Source: Paracoccaceae bacterium (GTDB lineage Bacteria; Pseudomonadota; Alphaproteobacteria; Rhodobacterales; Rhodobacteraceae). Taken from it: a DNA stretch of 64,000 nucleotides. Where the stretch lies: assembly GCA_007694945.1 (NCBI GenBank), contig REER01000047.1, positions 1 through 64,000 on the forward strand, written 5' to 3'. Made by a program: the position numbers and the translations under genes. Under the pieces are notes generated by a model. It made no database searches, had not been told where the DNA came from, and saw only the letters and a program-made list of their open reading frames with translations. Shown here one piece after another: positions 54,075 through 63,996 of the stretch (position 1 is its first letter; every line of letters begins with the position of its first letter).

Positions 54075-55955
54075 ATGACCATGCCCGTTGAACCCTCGAC
54101 CACTGACGCAGTAAACTTGCGCGGACATGCCTGCATTCAGGACTATGTCACCCGGCTGGATGCCTCCCCCGGTGTCTATCGGATGCTGAACGAGAAGTCC
54201 GAAGTGCTTTATGTTGGCAAAGCCCGCAACCTGCGCGCGCGGGTGGCAAACTATGCGCGCCCCTCGGGGCATTCGGCGCGGATCGCGCGGATGATCGCCG
54301 AGACGACCTCGATGATGTTCCTGACCACGCGCACAGAAACCGAAGCCCTGTTGCTGGAGCAGAACCTGATCAAGCAGCTCAAGCCGCGCTACAATGTGCT
54401 GCTGCGCGACGACAAGAGCTTCCCCTACATCCTGCTGCCCAAGGATCATGCTTATCCGCAACTGCGCAAGCATCGCGGGCGGCGCGCGGTCAAGGGCAGG
54501 TATTTCGGACCCTTTGCCTCGGCCGGTGCCGTGAACCGCACGCTGAACCAGTTGCAGCGCGTGTTCCTGTTGCGGAACTGCACGGATTCGGTCTTTAACA
54601 GCCGCACCCGGCCCTGCCTTCTGTATCAGATCAAGCGCTGCTCCGCGCCTTGCGTAGGGTATATTTCCGAGGATGACTATGCCGCGCTCGTGGCCGATGC
54701 CGAGCGGTTTCTGTCAGGAAAGAGCACGAAGATTCAGGCGCAGCTGGCTGAAGAGATGGCGAAAGCCTCCGGAGCCATGGAATTCGAGCGCGCTGCCGCC
54801 CTGCGCGACCGGATTCGCGCGCTGACAAATGTGCAACAAAGCCAGGGCGTGAACCCGCGCGGCGTGCCCGAGGCGGATGTGATCGCCGTGCATCTGGAGA
54901 AAGGGCAGGCCTGCGTGCAGGTCTTCTTCATCCGCGCCAATCAATCCTGGGGCAATCGCGATTTCTATCCTGCGACCGGGGCCGGGGCCGAGGAGCCGGA
55001 AATCCTCGAAGCTTTCATGGCGCAATTCTATGACGGGAAGGAACCACCCCGGTTGGTGCTGACATCGCATGAGATCGAAAACCCGGATCTCATAGGCGCG
55101 CTCCTCGCGGAGCGCGCCCGGCGCAAGGTCGAACTGGCCTGCCCCAAGCGCGGTGAAAAGGCGGAGCTGGTCGAGAATGCGCTGCGCAACGCGCGCGAGG
55201 CGCTGGCGATGCGCATGGCCTCTTCCGCCGCGCAGTCGCGCCTGCTCGAAGGGCTCGCCGAGGCGTTCGGGCTGGAGGCCCCACCTGCGCGGGTCGAGGT
55301 CTATGACAACAGCCATATCCAGGGCAGCGATGCCGTGGGCGCGATGATCGTGGCCGGGCGCGAGGGTTTTGTGAAAAGCCAGTACCGCAAGTTCAATATC
55401 CGGGGCGCCGGACTGACGGCCGGCGATGACTTCGGGATGATGAAGGAAGTGCTGACGCGGCGTTTTGAGCGGCTCTTGAAGGAAGACCCCGACCGCGAGG
55501 GCGAGACCTGGCCGGACCTGCTTTTGATCGACGGCGGCGCAGGGCAGGTTTCCGCCGTGGCCGGAATCATGGCTGATCTGGGGGTGGAGGGTATCCCTGT
55601 TGTGGGAGTCGCCAAGGGGGTGGACCGCGACGCCGGCAAGGAGGAATTTCACCGACCCGGCCAGCGTCCCTTTGCGTTGCGGCACAATGACCCGGTGCTC
55701 TATTTCATCCAACGCCTGCGCGATGAAGCGCACCGTTTCGCTATCGGCACGCACAGGGCCAAGCGCGCGAAGGTGGTAAGCGCCTCGCCGCTGGACGAGA
55801 TCCCGGGTGTGGGCGCAGGACGCAAACGCGCTCTGCTTGCGCATTTCGGATCGGCCAAGGCCGTGGCGCGGGCCGGGGTCACCGATCTGCAGGCCGTGGA
55901 TGGCATCTCGGCGGCGCTGGCGCAGGTGATCCATGATCACCTGAATGCGCGGTGA
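54075..55955 (+). CDS. uvrC: Excinuclease ABC subunit C
   Basis: 626 residues. N-terminal GIY-YIG nuclease ([20 protein letters not shown]), UVR/UvrB-binding motif ([22 protein letters not shown]), RNase-H-like C-terminal nuclease ([16 protein letters not shown]) and tandem HhH ([19 protein letters not shown]). Makes the dual incision in nucleotide excision repair. It overlaps the sirtuin start by four bases. No LexA box was found upstream. Confidence 0.96.
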   Translation: MTMPVEPSTTDAVNLRGHACIQDYVTRLDASPGVYRMLNEKSEVLYVGKARNLRARVANYARPSGHSARIARMIAETTSMMFLTTRTETEALLLEQNLIKQLKPRYNVLLRDDKSFPYILLPKDHAYPQLRKHRGRRAVKGRYFGPFASAGAVNRTLNQLQRVFLLRNCTDSVFNSRTRPCLLYQIKRCSAPCVGYISEDDYAALVADAERFLSGKSTKIQAQLAEEMAKASGAMEFERAAALRDRIRALTNVQQSQGVNPRGVPEADVIAVHLEKGQACVQVFFIRANQSWGNRDFYPATGAGAEEPEILEAFMAQFYDGKEPPRLVLTSHEIENPDLIGALLAERARRKVELACPKRGEKAELVENALRNAREALAMRMASSAAQSRLLEGLAEAFGLEAPPARVEVYDNSHIQGSDAVGAMIVAGREGFVKSQYRKFNIRGAGLTAGDDFGMMKEVLTRRFERLLKEDPDREGETWPDLLLIDGGAGQVSAVAGIMADLGVEGIPVVGVAKGVDRDAGKEEFHRPGQRPFALRHNDPVLYFIQRLRDEAHRFAIGTHRAKRAKVVSASPLDEIPGVGAGRKRALLAHFGSAKAVARAGVTDLQAVDGISAALAQVIHDHLNAR

Positions 55956-56656
55956 GCAGCGTGGAGCGGGTCGTCATCCTTTCGGGCGCAGGGCTGTCGG
56001 CGGAAAGCGGGTTGGGGACCTTCCGCGACGCAGGCGGGATCTGGCAGAAATTCGATCTCGAAGAGGTCGCCACGCCCGAGGGCTTCGCGCGCAATCCGGC
56101 GCTGGTGCATGAGTTCTACAATGCGCGGCGCGCCAATTGTGCGGGGGCTGCACCCAACGCGGCGCATCGCGCACTGGCAGAAATGCAACAAGCGGCACCC
56201 GACAGGGTAACGCTGGTGACGCAGAATATTGACGATTTATTGGAGCGCGCGGGCGCGCGCGAAGTCATCCACATGCATGGTGAGGTGATGCGAGCGCTTT
56301 GCGCATCCTGCGGCCATCGCTGGGATGCGCCCATGGTGATGCAGCCGCATGACCCCTGCCCGGCCTGCGGGGCCGGCGCCACGCGGCCCGATATCGTCTG
56401 GTTCGGCGAAATTCCCCATCACATGGAAGATATCGGCGCGGCCCTGTCACAGGCGGATCTCTTTGTCGCAGTCGGCACATCGGGGGCAGTCTATCCGGCA
56501 GCAGGCTTCGTGAGCGAGGCGCGCGCCTTCGGCGCGCGTACGCTGGAACTCAATCTGGAGCCTTCGGAAACCTCGCGCCTGTTCGACACCTCCCGCCTTG
56601 GCCCTGCCAGCGAGATAGTGCCCGCCTGGGTCGCGGATCTGCTGCAGCGGCGCTGA
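55952..56656 (+). CDS. cobB: NAD-dependent protein deacylase, sirtuin (CobB-like)
   Basis: 234 residues. [26 protein letters not shown] and a four-Cys zinc module (CASC...CPAC). A Tyr-x-x-Arg (EFYNARR) matches the pair that gives desuccinylase activity in SIRT5-like enzymes. It starts at GTG 55952, overlapping uvrC. Known CobB targets include Acs, which is encoded in this window, but not in the same operon. Confidence 0.93.
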   Translation: MSSVERVVILSGAGLSAESGLGTFRDAGGIWQKFDLEEVATPEGFARNPALVHEFYNARRANCAGAAPNAAHRALAEMQQAAPDRVTLVTQNIDDLLERAGAREVIHMHGEVMRALCASCGHRWDAPMVMQPHDPCPACGAGATRPDIVWFGEIPHHMEDIGAALSQADLFVAVGTSGAVYPAAGFVSEARAFGARTLELNLEPSETSRLFDTSRLGPASEIVPAWVADLLQRR

Positions 56657-56733
56657 CCGGGCCACCCTCCCTGCGCTGCGGCGCGCGGGTGGGAGGGTGG
56701 GGCGTGTCGCAGCGCAGGGAGGGTGGCCCGGTC
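56655..56733 (+). other. 26-bp perfect inverted repeat with G-quadruplex loop (element 3 of 3)
   Basis: Arms 56655-56680 and 56708-56733 are perfect 26-bp complements. The 27-nt loop holds GGGTGGGAGGGTGGGG (56687-56702), four G-runs with one-base loops. The left arm begins inside the sirtuin stop codon, and the right arm ends 29 bases before the convergent imuB stop. The G-rich strand is the sirtuin RNA strand. No T tract. Confidence 0.75.
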
Positions 56734-56762
56734 AAGCCCTTCAGAGCGTGGCCTGCCCCGTA

Positions 56763-58232
56763 TCAGGCAAATGTCCCGTGCACGCTCCAGCCGCTGCATT
56801 GCGGCGTGTGAAACAGCCACAGCCGCGCGCCCTGTTCGGTCTGCACCCGCCAGTAATCCCGGATGCCCGACCGCCAGGCCGGATCATCGAGCCACCATTC
56901 CGGGCTGATCCGCTCCGGCCCGGACACAGATGTCACCCGCCAGTCCTGCCCCCGCCAGCGGAACCGCTGTGGCGGCCTGCGTCCCTGCCCTGCAATTGGT
57001 TCGGGCGGGAACAGCACCAGCGGGCGGGGTGGCGTGGCAGGCCAATCGCGCGCAGGATCACTATAGGCGGCCGCCGCGATTATGAAGCCCTTCTCGGCGA
57101 TATGGCTGTCGGCGGGCAGGTAGCGCTGGACATGTTCGAAGCCCACGCGGTTGCACAACCGGGTCAAGAGGTCGGCCAGCGCGCCCTGCGCCTCTGCGCC
57201 CGCAGAGGTGATTTGCTGCACAGGCTGCGCCTCGAGTTCGACTGCGCTGAGCCGCATCCGCTCGATACCGTACCCTGTATCGAACCCGTCCAGTGCCGCA
57301 GCGAAAAGCGGCTGCATGGCATCAGCATCGCGCATGGCCCGGGCCAGACCGATCTCGAGATGCGCCACCGAGCCATCGACGCGGGACAACTCCAGCACCA
57401 GCCGCCGTGCGCCTTGCCCAGCGCGCTCCAGATGCGCACAGAGCCGTTCCAGCAGGCGCGCAAGCCCGGCATCGATATCGCCGCGCAGGCCGACGGGCTC
57501 GGGCAGGGACAGGCGCACGGCGAAGCCGGGCGTCTCCGGCAGCGGCGAGACAGGCTCGGACAGCGCCCCCAGTGCCTGATCGAGTCGCACCATCGGCCCC
57601 GGCCCGAAACGGCGCGCGAGGCTTGCGCGCGGGATCTGGACAAGATCGCGCACGATCCGCAGGCCGAGCCGCTCGAGCCCCTCGACAGCCTCTGGCTCCA
57701 GCCGCAGGGCGGCAAGCGGCAGCGGCATCAGCGCGCGCCGGGTCTCTCCGGACGCAACCACGCCCCCTGCCCCGAAATGCGCCACGGCCCATGCCGCGCC
57801 GCGTGTCTCGGCAATCGCAGCGCGGGTCTCGAAGCCCATCCGCTCCAACCGGCCGGTCAGATCATCCAGCAATGCCGCCTCACCGCCTATCAGATGCGCG
57901 GCCCCCGTGATGTCCAACACCAGCCCATCCGCACCATCCGGGGCAACCCAGGGGCAATAGCGCAGCGCCCAGCGACCAAGCGCGGCCAGTGCCTGTGCCT
58001 GCGCGTGCGGATCGTCGGGCCGCGTCAGCAGATCGGGCAGCAGCGCGCGCGCATCGGCCAGCCCCATGCCGCGCGCAAGCCCGCGCGCTTCGGCCTCGGC
58101 CGAGAGCCCGGCCAGCCGGTCCGCGCCGCGCGACCGCGCCACCAGTGCGAAAGGCCCCGCCACCGGGTTGCGGCGCAGCGAGAGGTCGGAACCGAAGCGG
58201 GGCAGCCAGAGCGAGAGGAGTCGGCGGGGCAT
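56763..58232 (-). CDS. imuB: ImuB, catalytically inactive Y-family polymerase homologue
   Basis: 489 residues. Starts [21 protein letters not shown]; the Y-family palm acidic triad is not conserved, as expected for ImuB, which acts as a hub for ImuA and DnaE2 in damage-induced mutagenesis. The C-terminal half keeps the thumb/little-finger-like region. imuA and dnaE2, normally adjacent, are absent on both sides. A LexA box lies 17 bases upstream. Confidence 0.9.
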   Translation of the reverse strand: MPRRLLSLWLPRFGSDLSLRRNPVAGPFALVARSRGADRLAGLSAEAEARGLARGMGLADARALLPDLLTRPDDPHAQAQALAALGRWALRYCPWVAPDGADGLVLDITGAAHLIGGEAALLDDLTGRLERMGFETRAAIAETRGAAWAVAHFGAGGVVASGETRRALMPLPLAALRLEPEAVEGLERLGLRIVRDLVQIPRASLARRFGPGPMVRLDQALGALSEPVSPLPETPGFAVRLSLPEPVGLRGDIDAGLARLLERLCAHLERAGQGARRLVLELSRVDGSVAHLEIGLARAMRDADAMQPLFAAALDGFDTGYGIERMRLSAVELEAQPVQQITSAGAEAQGALADLLTRLCNRVGFEHVQRYLPADSHIAEKGFIIAAAAYSDPARDWPATPPRPLVLFPPEPIAGQGRRPPQRFRWRGQDWRVTSVSGPERISPEWWLDDPAWRSGIRDYWRVQTEQGARLWLFHTPQCSGWSVHGTFA

Positions 58233-58248
58233 GAGACAGAGAGCTTAT

Positions 58249-58263
58249 GTTCCTGTAATGTTC
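58249..58263 (-). promoter_or_regulatory. LexA (SOS) box upstream of imuB
   Basis: GTTC-CTGTAAT-GTTC, an exact match to the alphaproteobacterial LexA consensus GTTC-N7-GTTC, 17 bases before the imuB start. It indicates direct SOS control of imuB as first gene of its transcript. Confidence 0.85.
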
Positions 58264-58362
58264 TCATCTAGAGCAGCACGCGCCATGAGTCGAGTCGCGC
58301 CTTCCAGATTGCAAATCGCGCCTCCCTCGCGCATAAGCCGCCAAAGCGCTGGGGAAACGGGC

Positions 58363-59322
58363 ATGAACTATCTCGAATTCGAAAAACCACTAGCAGAAAT
58401 CGAGGGCAAGGCCGCCGAATTGCGCGCCATGGCGGCGGCCAACCCGGATATGGATGTCGAGCGCGAGGCGGCAGCGCTGGACCAGAAGGCCGAGAAACTG
58501 CTGATCGATCTCTACAAGAATCTCAGCCCCTGGCGCAAATGCCAGATCGCCCGACACCCCGACCGCCCGCATTGCCAAGACTATATCGACGCGCTGTTCG
58601 ACGAGTTCACTCTGCTTGCCGGGGATAGGGGATTCGCCGAGGATGAGGCCGTGATCGGCGGGTTGGGGCGGCTCAAGGGTCGACCCGTGATGGTGATAGG
58701 GCAGGAAAAGGGCAATGACACCCAGTCCCGGCTGAAGCGCAATTTCGGCATGGCCCGGCCCGAGGGCTATCGCAAGGCGATCCGGCTGATGGATATGGCC
58801 GACCGTTTCGGTCTGCCCGTCATCACGCTCGTGGACACGCCCGGGGCCTATCCGGGCAAGGGCGCCGAAGAGCGCGGGCAGGCCGAAGCGATTGCGCGGG
58901 CGACGCAGAAATGTCTGTCGCTGGGAGTGCCGCTTGTGTCGGTCGTCATCGGTGAGGGTGGCTCCGGGGGCGCGGTGGCTTTTGCCACCGCCAATCGCGT
59001 GGCGATGCTGGAGCATTCGGTCTATTCGGTGATTTCGCCCGAGGGCTGCGCCTCGATCCTGTGGAAGGATGCCGAGAAGATGCGCGAGGCCGCTGAGGCG
59101 CTACGGCTGACCGCGCAGGACCTGCGCAAGCTAGACGTGATCGACCGCATTATCCCCGAGCCACGGGGCGGTGCGCAGCGCGACCCCGATGTGATAATCA
59201 AGGCCGTGGGCGCGGCTCTGCGAGACATGCTGCGCGAGTTGGACGGCTATGATGCCGAGAATTTGCGCCGGATCCGGCGCGAGAAATTCCTCGCGATGGG
59301 CGCGCGGGGGCTCGCGGCCTGA
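58363..59322 (+). CDS. accA: Acetyl-CoA carboxylase carboxyltransferase subunit alpha
   Basis: 319 residues, normal length. An N-terminal helical region ([14 protein letters not shown]) precedes the crotonase-like core with [21 protein letters not shown] and [11 protein letters not shown]. It transfers CO2 from biotin to acetyl-CoA to form malonyl-CoA with AccBCD, encoded elsewhere. ATG 58363 is chosen, since the long upstream frame is Arg/Ser-rich shadow sequence. Divergent from imuB across 130 bases. Confidence 0.96.
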   Translation: MNYLEFEKPLAEIEGKAAELRAMAAANPDMDVEREAAALDQKAEKLLIDLYKNLSPWRKCQIARHPDRPHCQDYIDALFDEFTLLAGDRGFAEDEAVIGGLGRLKGRPVMVIGQEKGNDTQSRLKRNFGMARPEGYRKAIRLMDMADRFGLPVITLVDTPGAYPGKGAEERGQAEAIARATQKCLSLGVPLVSVVIGEGGSGGAVAFATANRVAMLEHSVYSVISPEGCASILWKDAEKMREAAEALRLTAQDLRKLDVIDRIIPEPRGGAQRDPDVIIKAVGAALRDMLRELDGYDAENLRRIRREKFLAMGARGLAA

Positions 59323-59412
59323 CGGGCGATGCCGCGCGCCGGGCGACCCGTCGCTCACCAGTTTCCCGCATCGTGATTTGCCTCTCTCTCGCGACATGCC
59401 ATACTGCGCGCC

Positions 59413-60771
59413 ATGAACTTTTCGCCCGCCTCTGCTGCGATCCGCTTCGGCTCGGGCCTCGGTCCGGGCCATGCGCCACCAGCCAACCCTGGTGAAATCT
59501 GGGAAAGCCTGCATAGCGAGGCTCAGCCTGCATTTCCGATCACCCCTTGGCAAACGCGCCTTGACCATGCGCGCGAGCGACGCGCCCTACGACGCACGCT
59601 CAGGGACGACCCCGAGGCCGATCTGCGCACCGACTTGCGGGACCTGAACCGCGCCGACCGGATGGCAGCCTTTGCTGATCTGGAGGCAAACCTCGCGCGG
59701 CTGGCCTATGCGCCGGTCGGGTTTCACGCGCGGTTGACGCGGTTCTGGGGCAATCATTTCGCCGCCATGGCACAGGGCGGCATCCTGCGGCTGGCGCGGT
59801 CGAGTTACATCGAGGAGACGATCCAGCCGCATGTGACCGGCACTTTCCGCGACATGCTGCGCGCCGCGATACTGCATCCGCTGATGCTGGCCTATCTCGA
59901 CCAGAACCGCTCGGTCGGCCCCTTCTCGCAGGTGGGTCGCCGACGCCGGCGCGGGTTGAACGAGAACCTTGCGCGCGAATTGCTGGAGTTGCACACGCTC
60001 GGCCCCGAGGGCAGCTATACGCAGGAGGACGTGACCCAGCTTGCGCGTCTGCTGACCGGGTTGACCTTCGATCTGGATGAGGGTTTTCGGTTCGAGCCAC
60101 GCATCGCCGAGCCCGGCATCATCGAGATTTTCGGCAAGCGCTATGGCGGGCGGCCGATGTTCCTAGAGCATGTGCTGGAATTCCTCGACGATCTGGCCGA
60201 GCGCCCCGAAACCGCCGCGCATCTGGCCGGAAAACTCGCGCGCCATTTCGTCAGCGACGCGCCCGACCCGCAGCTCGTGGCACACATGACCGCCAGCTAT
60301 CTGGACGCGAAAGGCGATCTGATGGCGCTCTACCGCGCGCTCTTGGAGCACCCTGCCGCCCATACGCCAGGGCACCGCAAGGTCCGCGCCCCGATGGAGT
60401 TGATGGCCGCCAGCCTGCGCGCGCTGGAGGTCGCGCCCGAGCAGGTAACAGGGCTGAGCGCGCGCGTTGCCAATCGCTGGCTGGTGCAGCCGCTCGACGC
60501 GATGGGCGAGCCGCTGGAGCAAGTGCCCAGCCCGGCCGGGCACGGCGATCTGGCCGCCTATTGGGTGACGCCGCAGGCGTTGGCCGCGCGCACGCTCTGG
60601 GCCATGGCGCTGCCCGTGCGGCTGGGTGATGTGCCGGACCCGCGCGCCTTTGTCGATCTGGCGCTTGGCGGGCAGGCGAGCGAGACCCTCCGTTTTGCCG
60701 CCGCCGGGGCAGAGACGCGGGTCGAGGGGATCGGGCTGGTGCTCGCCTCGCCCGAATTCAGCCGGAGATGA
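59413..60771 (+). CDS. DUF1800 family protein
   Basis: 452 residues. Typical DUF1800 blocks are visible: RLTRFWGNHFA, NENLARELLELHTLG and TQEDVTQLARLLTG. No cleavable signal peptide is clear. DUF1800 and DUF1501 genes occur as a pair in many bacteria with no assigned activity. This one is five bases upstream of the DUF1501 gene, so the two are almost certainly co-expressed. Confidence 0.88.
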   Translation: MNFSPASAAIRFGSGLGPGHAPPANPGEIWESLHSEAQPAFPITPWQTRLDHARERRALRRTLRDDPEADLRTDLRDLNRADRMAAFADLEANLARLAYAPVGFHARLTRFWGNHFAAMAQGGILRLARSSYIEETIQPHVTGTFRDMLRAAILHPLMLAYLDQNRSVGPFSQVGRRRRRGLNENLARELLELHTLGPEGSYTQEDVTQLARLLTGLTFDLDEGFRFEPRIAEPGIIEIFGKRYGGRPMFLEHVLEFLDDLAERPETAAHLAGKLARHFVSDAPDPQLVAHMTASYLDAKGDLMALYRALLEHPAAHTPGHRKVRAPMELMAASLRALEVAPEQVTGLSARVANRWLVQPLDAMGEPLEQVPSPAGHGDLAAYWVTPQALAARTLWAMALPVRLGDVPDPRAFVDLALGGQASETLRFAAAGAETRVEGIGLVLASPEFSRR

Positions 60772-60775
60772 TGCG

Positions 60776-61966
60776 ATGAGGCGCCAGAGACCTGCGATCA
60801 CGGAAGCACATCAGCCCTTGTCGCGGCGCGGATTTCTGGGCCAGTCGCTGGCGCTGGGCTGTTCGCTGGCCGCGGCACCGCTGGTGACACCGATTGCGCT
60901 TGCAGGTGCACCGGGCGAGAACCGGCTGGTCGTGATCATCCTGCGCGGGGCGATGGACGGGCTCGACCTATTGCGCCCGCTGGGTGACCCGTTTCTGCCC
61001 GAGCTGCGCCCGTCACTCTCGGACGAAGGTGTGGGGCTGGACGGGCATTTCGCGCTGCATCCGGTGCTGGAGGGGCTGTTGCCGCTGTGGCAGGCGGGGG
61101 AGCTGGCCTTTGTGCCTGCGACCTCGACCCCCTATCGCGACCGGCGCAGCCATTTCGACGGGCAGGACCATCTGGAGGCCGGCACGGCCGGCGCCCTGCC
61201 CCCGGCGCTGGCGCGCGATGGCTGGCTGAACCGGCTGCTGACGCTTCTGCCCGGCGTGGAGGGGCGGACAGCCTTTGCCGTGGGGCGCACGCGGATGCTG
61301 ATCCTTGAAGGGGAGGCCCCGATCACGCAATGGACACCGGGCACGGAACTGGCGCTGAGCCCGCAGAGCCAGTTGCTTCTGAGCTATCTCTTCGAGGCCG
61401 ACCCCCTCTTTGCCGAGGCGGGACAGACAGCGCTCAAGATGTCGGGGCCATCCGGGACCGGCCTGGTGGCGCAGGATGCCGAGGGGCTTGCGCATTTCGT
61501 GGCCGAGCAGATGCAGGGCGCCACACGGATCGCGAGTTTCTCGTTGACAGGCTGGGACACACATCAGGCGCAGGCCCGCGCCCTACCCCCGGCACTGACC
61601 CAGTTGCAGGCTGCCCTTCTGGGGCTGCGCGCGAGGCTCGGTCCGCTATGGGCGCAGACGACCGTCATGGCGATGACCGAATTCGGGCGCACGGTCCGCG
61701 AGAATGGCACGGGCGGCACGGACCATGGCACGGGTGGGGCGCTGCTGCTCGCAGGTGGGGCGATAAAGGGCGGGCGGATTATCGGCGGCTGGCCAGGGCT
61801 GGCGGAGAATGCGCTCTATGCCGGGCGCGATCTGATGCCACTGCGCGATATCCGCGCCTATGCGGGCTGGGCGTTGCGCGACATGTTCGGGCTCGAGGCA
61901 AGCGCGATTGCCGCGACCGTGTTTCCGGGGCTGGATATGGAGGCGAACCCGGGCTTGCTGCTGTGA
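60776..61966 (+). CDS. DUF1501 protein with Tat signal
   Basis: 396 residues. The twin-arginine signal LSRRGFLGQSLALGCSLAAAPL near residues 15-37 predicts folded export by Tat. The mature part is sulfatase/alkaline-phosphatase-like, with LVVIILRGAMDGLD and MTEFGRTVRENGTGGTDHGTGG blocks. The start at 60776 keeps the signal intact. Partner of the DUF1800 gene. Substrate unknown. Confidence 0.88.
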   Translation: MRRQRPAITEAHQPLSRRGFLGQSLALGCSLAAAPLVTPIALAGAPGENRLVVIILRGAMDGLDLLRPLGDPFLPELRPSLSDEGVGLDGHFALHPVLEGLLPLWQAGELAFVPATSTPYRDRRSHFDGQDHLEAGTAGALPPALARDGWLNRLLTLLPGVEGRTAFAVGRTRMLILEGEAPITQWTPGTELALSPQSQLLLSYLFEADPLFAEAGQTALKMSGPSGTGLVAQDAEGLAHFVAEQMQGATRIASFSLTGWDTHQAQARALPPALTQLQAALLGLRARLGPLWAQTTVMAMTEFGRTVRENGTGGTDHGTGGALLLAGGAIKGGRIIGGWPGLAENALYAGRDLMPLRDIRAYAGWALRDMFGLEASAIAATVFPGLDMEANPGLLL

Positions 61967-62017
61967 TGCGCTTGGGTATATCCGCAGGCGTCGGGATGCG
62001 GTGCTGGCGTTAAATTT

Positions 62018-62042
62018 GAGTATTTTTGGCAAGATAAAGAGG
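62018..62042 (+). repeat. Dispersed GAGTATTT-TGGCAAGAT repeat, copy 2
   Basis: GAGTATTTTTGGCAAGAT plus AAAGAGG, between the convergent DUF1501 and GMC oxidoreductase genes. Matches copy 1 at 13909-13932 in all but about three positions, although the surrounding sequence is unrelated. Confidence 0.6.
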
Positions 62043-62064
62043 GCAGGACTGTTGCTAGGGCTGA

Positions 62065-63666
62065 TCATCCGTTGCGGATCAGGTCGGCCCCGCGTTCGGC
62101 GATCATGATGGTAGGGGCGTTGGTGTTGCCTCCGATGAGTGTCGGCATCACGCTGGCATCGACCACGCGCAGGCCGTCAATCCCTTGCACGCGCAGCGCC
62201 GGGTCGTTGACGGCCATGGCATCCTGCCCCATGCGGCAGGTGCCGACCGGGTGGTAGATGGTTTCGGCCCGCGCGCGGATATCGGCCTCGCGCGCCACAT
62301 CCGAGCCGTCACGCGGATAGAGCCTGCGCCCGCGCCACGGGGCGAGGGGTGGGCTGTCGAGGATCTCCTCCATGATCTGCACGGCGCGTTTGAGTGTGCT
62401 CAGGTCGCGCGGGTCGGAGAGGTAATTGGGGTCGATGCGGGGTGGCGCGGCGGGGTTTGCGCTGGTCAGACCGACACTCCCGCGCGAGAAGGGGCGCAGC
62501 AGGCAGACATGGCAGGAATAACCATTGCTCAGATGCAGGTTGCGCATATGGGCATCGACAATTCCGATCACGAAATGAAGCTGGGCATCGGGGCGGTCGA
62601 GTGCCGGGTCGGTGCGCAGGAAGGCGCAGCCCTCGGCCATGGGCGAGGCGAAGAGCCCCTCACCGCTTGCGCGCCAGTCGAGCCCGGCGCGCAGCAGGCG
62701 GGTGAGCCCCGCCGGGTTCAGCCCCACCACATCAGGGCGGCGCGAGGTGCAGGAAATGATGTAATCGAGGTGATCCTGCAGGTTCTGGCCGACACCGGGG
62801 AGGTCATGGTGGACCTCGATCCCATGCACCCGCAACTCATCTGCGGGACCGATACCCGAGAGCATCAGGAGTTGCGGTGAGCCGAAAGCCCCGGCCGCGA
62901 GGATAACCTCACGCCGCGCACGGAGATGCTGCCGCCGCCCGCGCCTGCGGATCATGACTCCGGTGGCGCGCTTGCCGTCGAGGGTCAGCCGCTCGGCGCG
63001 GGTGCGGATCAGCACGGTCAGGTTGGGCCGCGTCATGACCGGGTGCAGATAGGCGGCGGCGGTCGAACAGCGGGTGCCTTTGAACGGGCCGGAATGGAAT
63101 TGCGTGACCTGAAACAGCCCTGCGCCCTCTTGGTTCGGGCCGTTGAAATCGTCATTGTGCGGCAGGCCCTGCGCGGCGCAGGCCTCAACGAAGGCGCGGG
63201 TGATGGCAGCGGGGCGACGCTGGTCAGCGACCTGTAACGGGCCGTCAGCACCGTGCCATTCCGAGGCACCGCGTGCATTGGTTTCGGATTTGCGGAAATA
63301 GGGCAGCACGGACGCCCAGTCCCAGCCATCGGCACCGGCCTCGGCCCAGGCGTCATAGTCGGACGGGTGGCCGCGGATGTAGAGCATGGCATTGATGGCG
63401 GACGAGCCGCCAAGGCAGCGCCCGCGCGGCTGGAACAGGCGACGGCCGTTCAGGCCTGGTTGCGGCGTGCTCCAGAAGGCCCAGTTATTGATCTTCGGTC
63501 GCCCCGAGATCGTGCCCGCCACCATGGCGGGCGCGCGCACCATGAAGCTGCGCCCTGCCCCGCCTGCCTCGATCAGGCAGACGCGGATGGCCGGGTCCTC
63601 GGACAGGCGTGCGGCCAGCACGCATCCGGCAGAGCCGCCACCGATGATGACATAGTCGAATTCCAT
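62065..63666 (-). CDS. GMC-family FAD oxidoreductase (choline/alcohol dehydrogenase-like)
   Basis: 533 residues. FAD-binding DYVIIGGGSAGCVLAARLSED near the N-terminus, GMC signatures GRCLGGSSAINAMLYIRG and GSPQLLMLSGIG, and the C-terminal catalytic histidine region YHPVGTCRMG. It oxidises an alcohol (choline, PEG, alkanol or glyoxylate-precursor type) to the aldehyde; the substrate cannot be decided. No betaine aldehyde dehydrogenase or betI is adjacent. A small gene lies 42 bases upstream on the same strand. Confidence 0.93.
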   Translation of the reverse strand: MEFDYVIIGGGSAGCVLAARLSEDPAIRVCLIEAGGAGRSFMVRAPAMVAGTISGRPKINNWAFWSTPQPGLNGRRLFQPRGRCLGGSSAINAMLYIRGHPSDYDAWAEAGADGWDWASVLPYFRKSETNARGASEWHGADGPLQVADQRRPAAITRAFVEACAAQGLPHNDDFNGPNQEGAGLFQVTQFHSGPFKGTRCSTAAAYLHPVMTRPNLTVLIRTRAERLTLDGKRATGVMIRRRGRRQHLRARREVILAAGAFGSPQLLMLSGIGPADELRVHGIEVHHDLPGVGQNLQDHLDYIISCTSRRPDVVGLNPAGLTRLLRAGLDWRASGEGLFASPMAEGCAFLRTDPALDRPDAQLHFVIGIVDAHMRNLHLSNGYSCHVCLLRPFSRGSVGLTSANPAAPPRIDPNYLSDPRDLSTLKRAVQIMEEILDSPPLAPWRGRRLYPRDGSDVAREADIRARAETIYHPVGTCRMGQDAMAVNDPALRVQGIDGLRVVDASVMPTLIGGNTNAPTIMIAERGADLIRNG

Positions 63667-63708
63667 ACGGCAGCGGGGTCTTTCCGAAAGGGGTTTGCCT
63701 TGCGGATG

Positions 63709-63996
63709 TTACGCGCGCGGCGGGCCGGATTCCAGCCCTGTGCTCAGCGATTTGGCAGGAGACGGTTTGAGCGGGCGGAGCTGGCTGCGCCCGAAAATCG
63801 CTTCGGCCTCGGCCAAACCCTTGGCGCGCAGGATCAGCAGCCCCGCGCGGCGTTCAACCAGCGCGCGATCATGCGCGCGCAGCACAGCGGCGCGGGCGCG
63901 GGGCTCGGGCCAGCCCAGATGCTCGATCAGAGCATGCAGGGTGTTTTCCTCGGGCATCTCGGGCCGGTCCTGATGGGTGAAGAGATGCGCGACCAA
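63709..63996 (-). CDS. Hypothetical protein, probably truncated at the right edge
   Basis: 95 residues readable, helical and rich in Arg/Ala/Leu. The candidate start at 63996 is four bases from the window end, so the gene may continue outside. I do not recognise a family. It runs in the direction of the GMC oxidoreductase gene, with 42 bases between them. Confidence 0.45.
   Translation of the reverse strand: MVAHLFTHQDRPEMPEENTLHALIEHLGWPEPRARAAVLRAHDRALVERRAGLLILRAKGLAEAEAIFGRSQLRPLKPSPAKSLSTGLESGPPRA

Noticed and set aside
56697-58271. 524-codon plus-strand open frame antisense to imuB
   Set aside because: Arg/Gln/His-rich shadow; the LexA box and ImuB similarity support the other strand.
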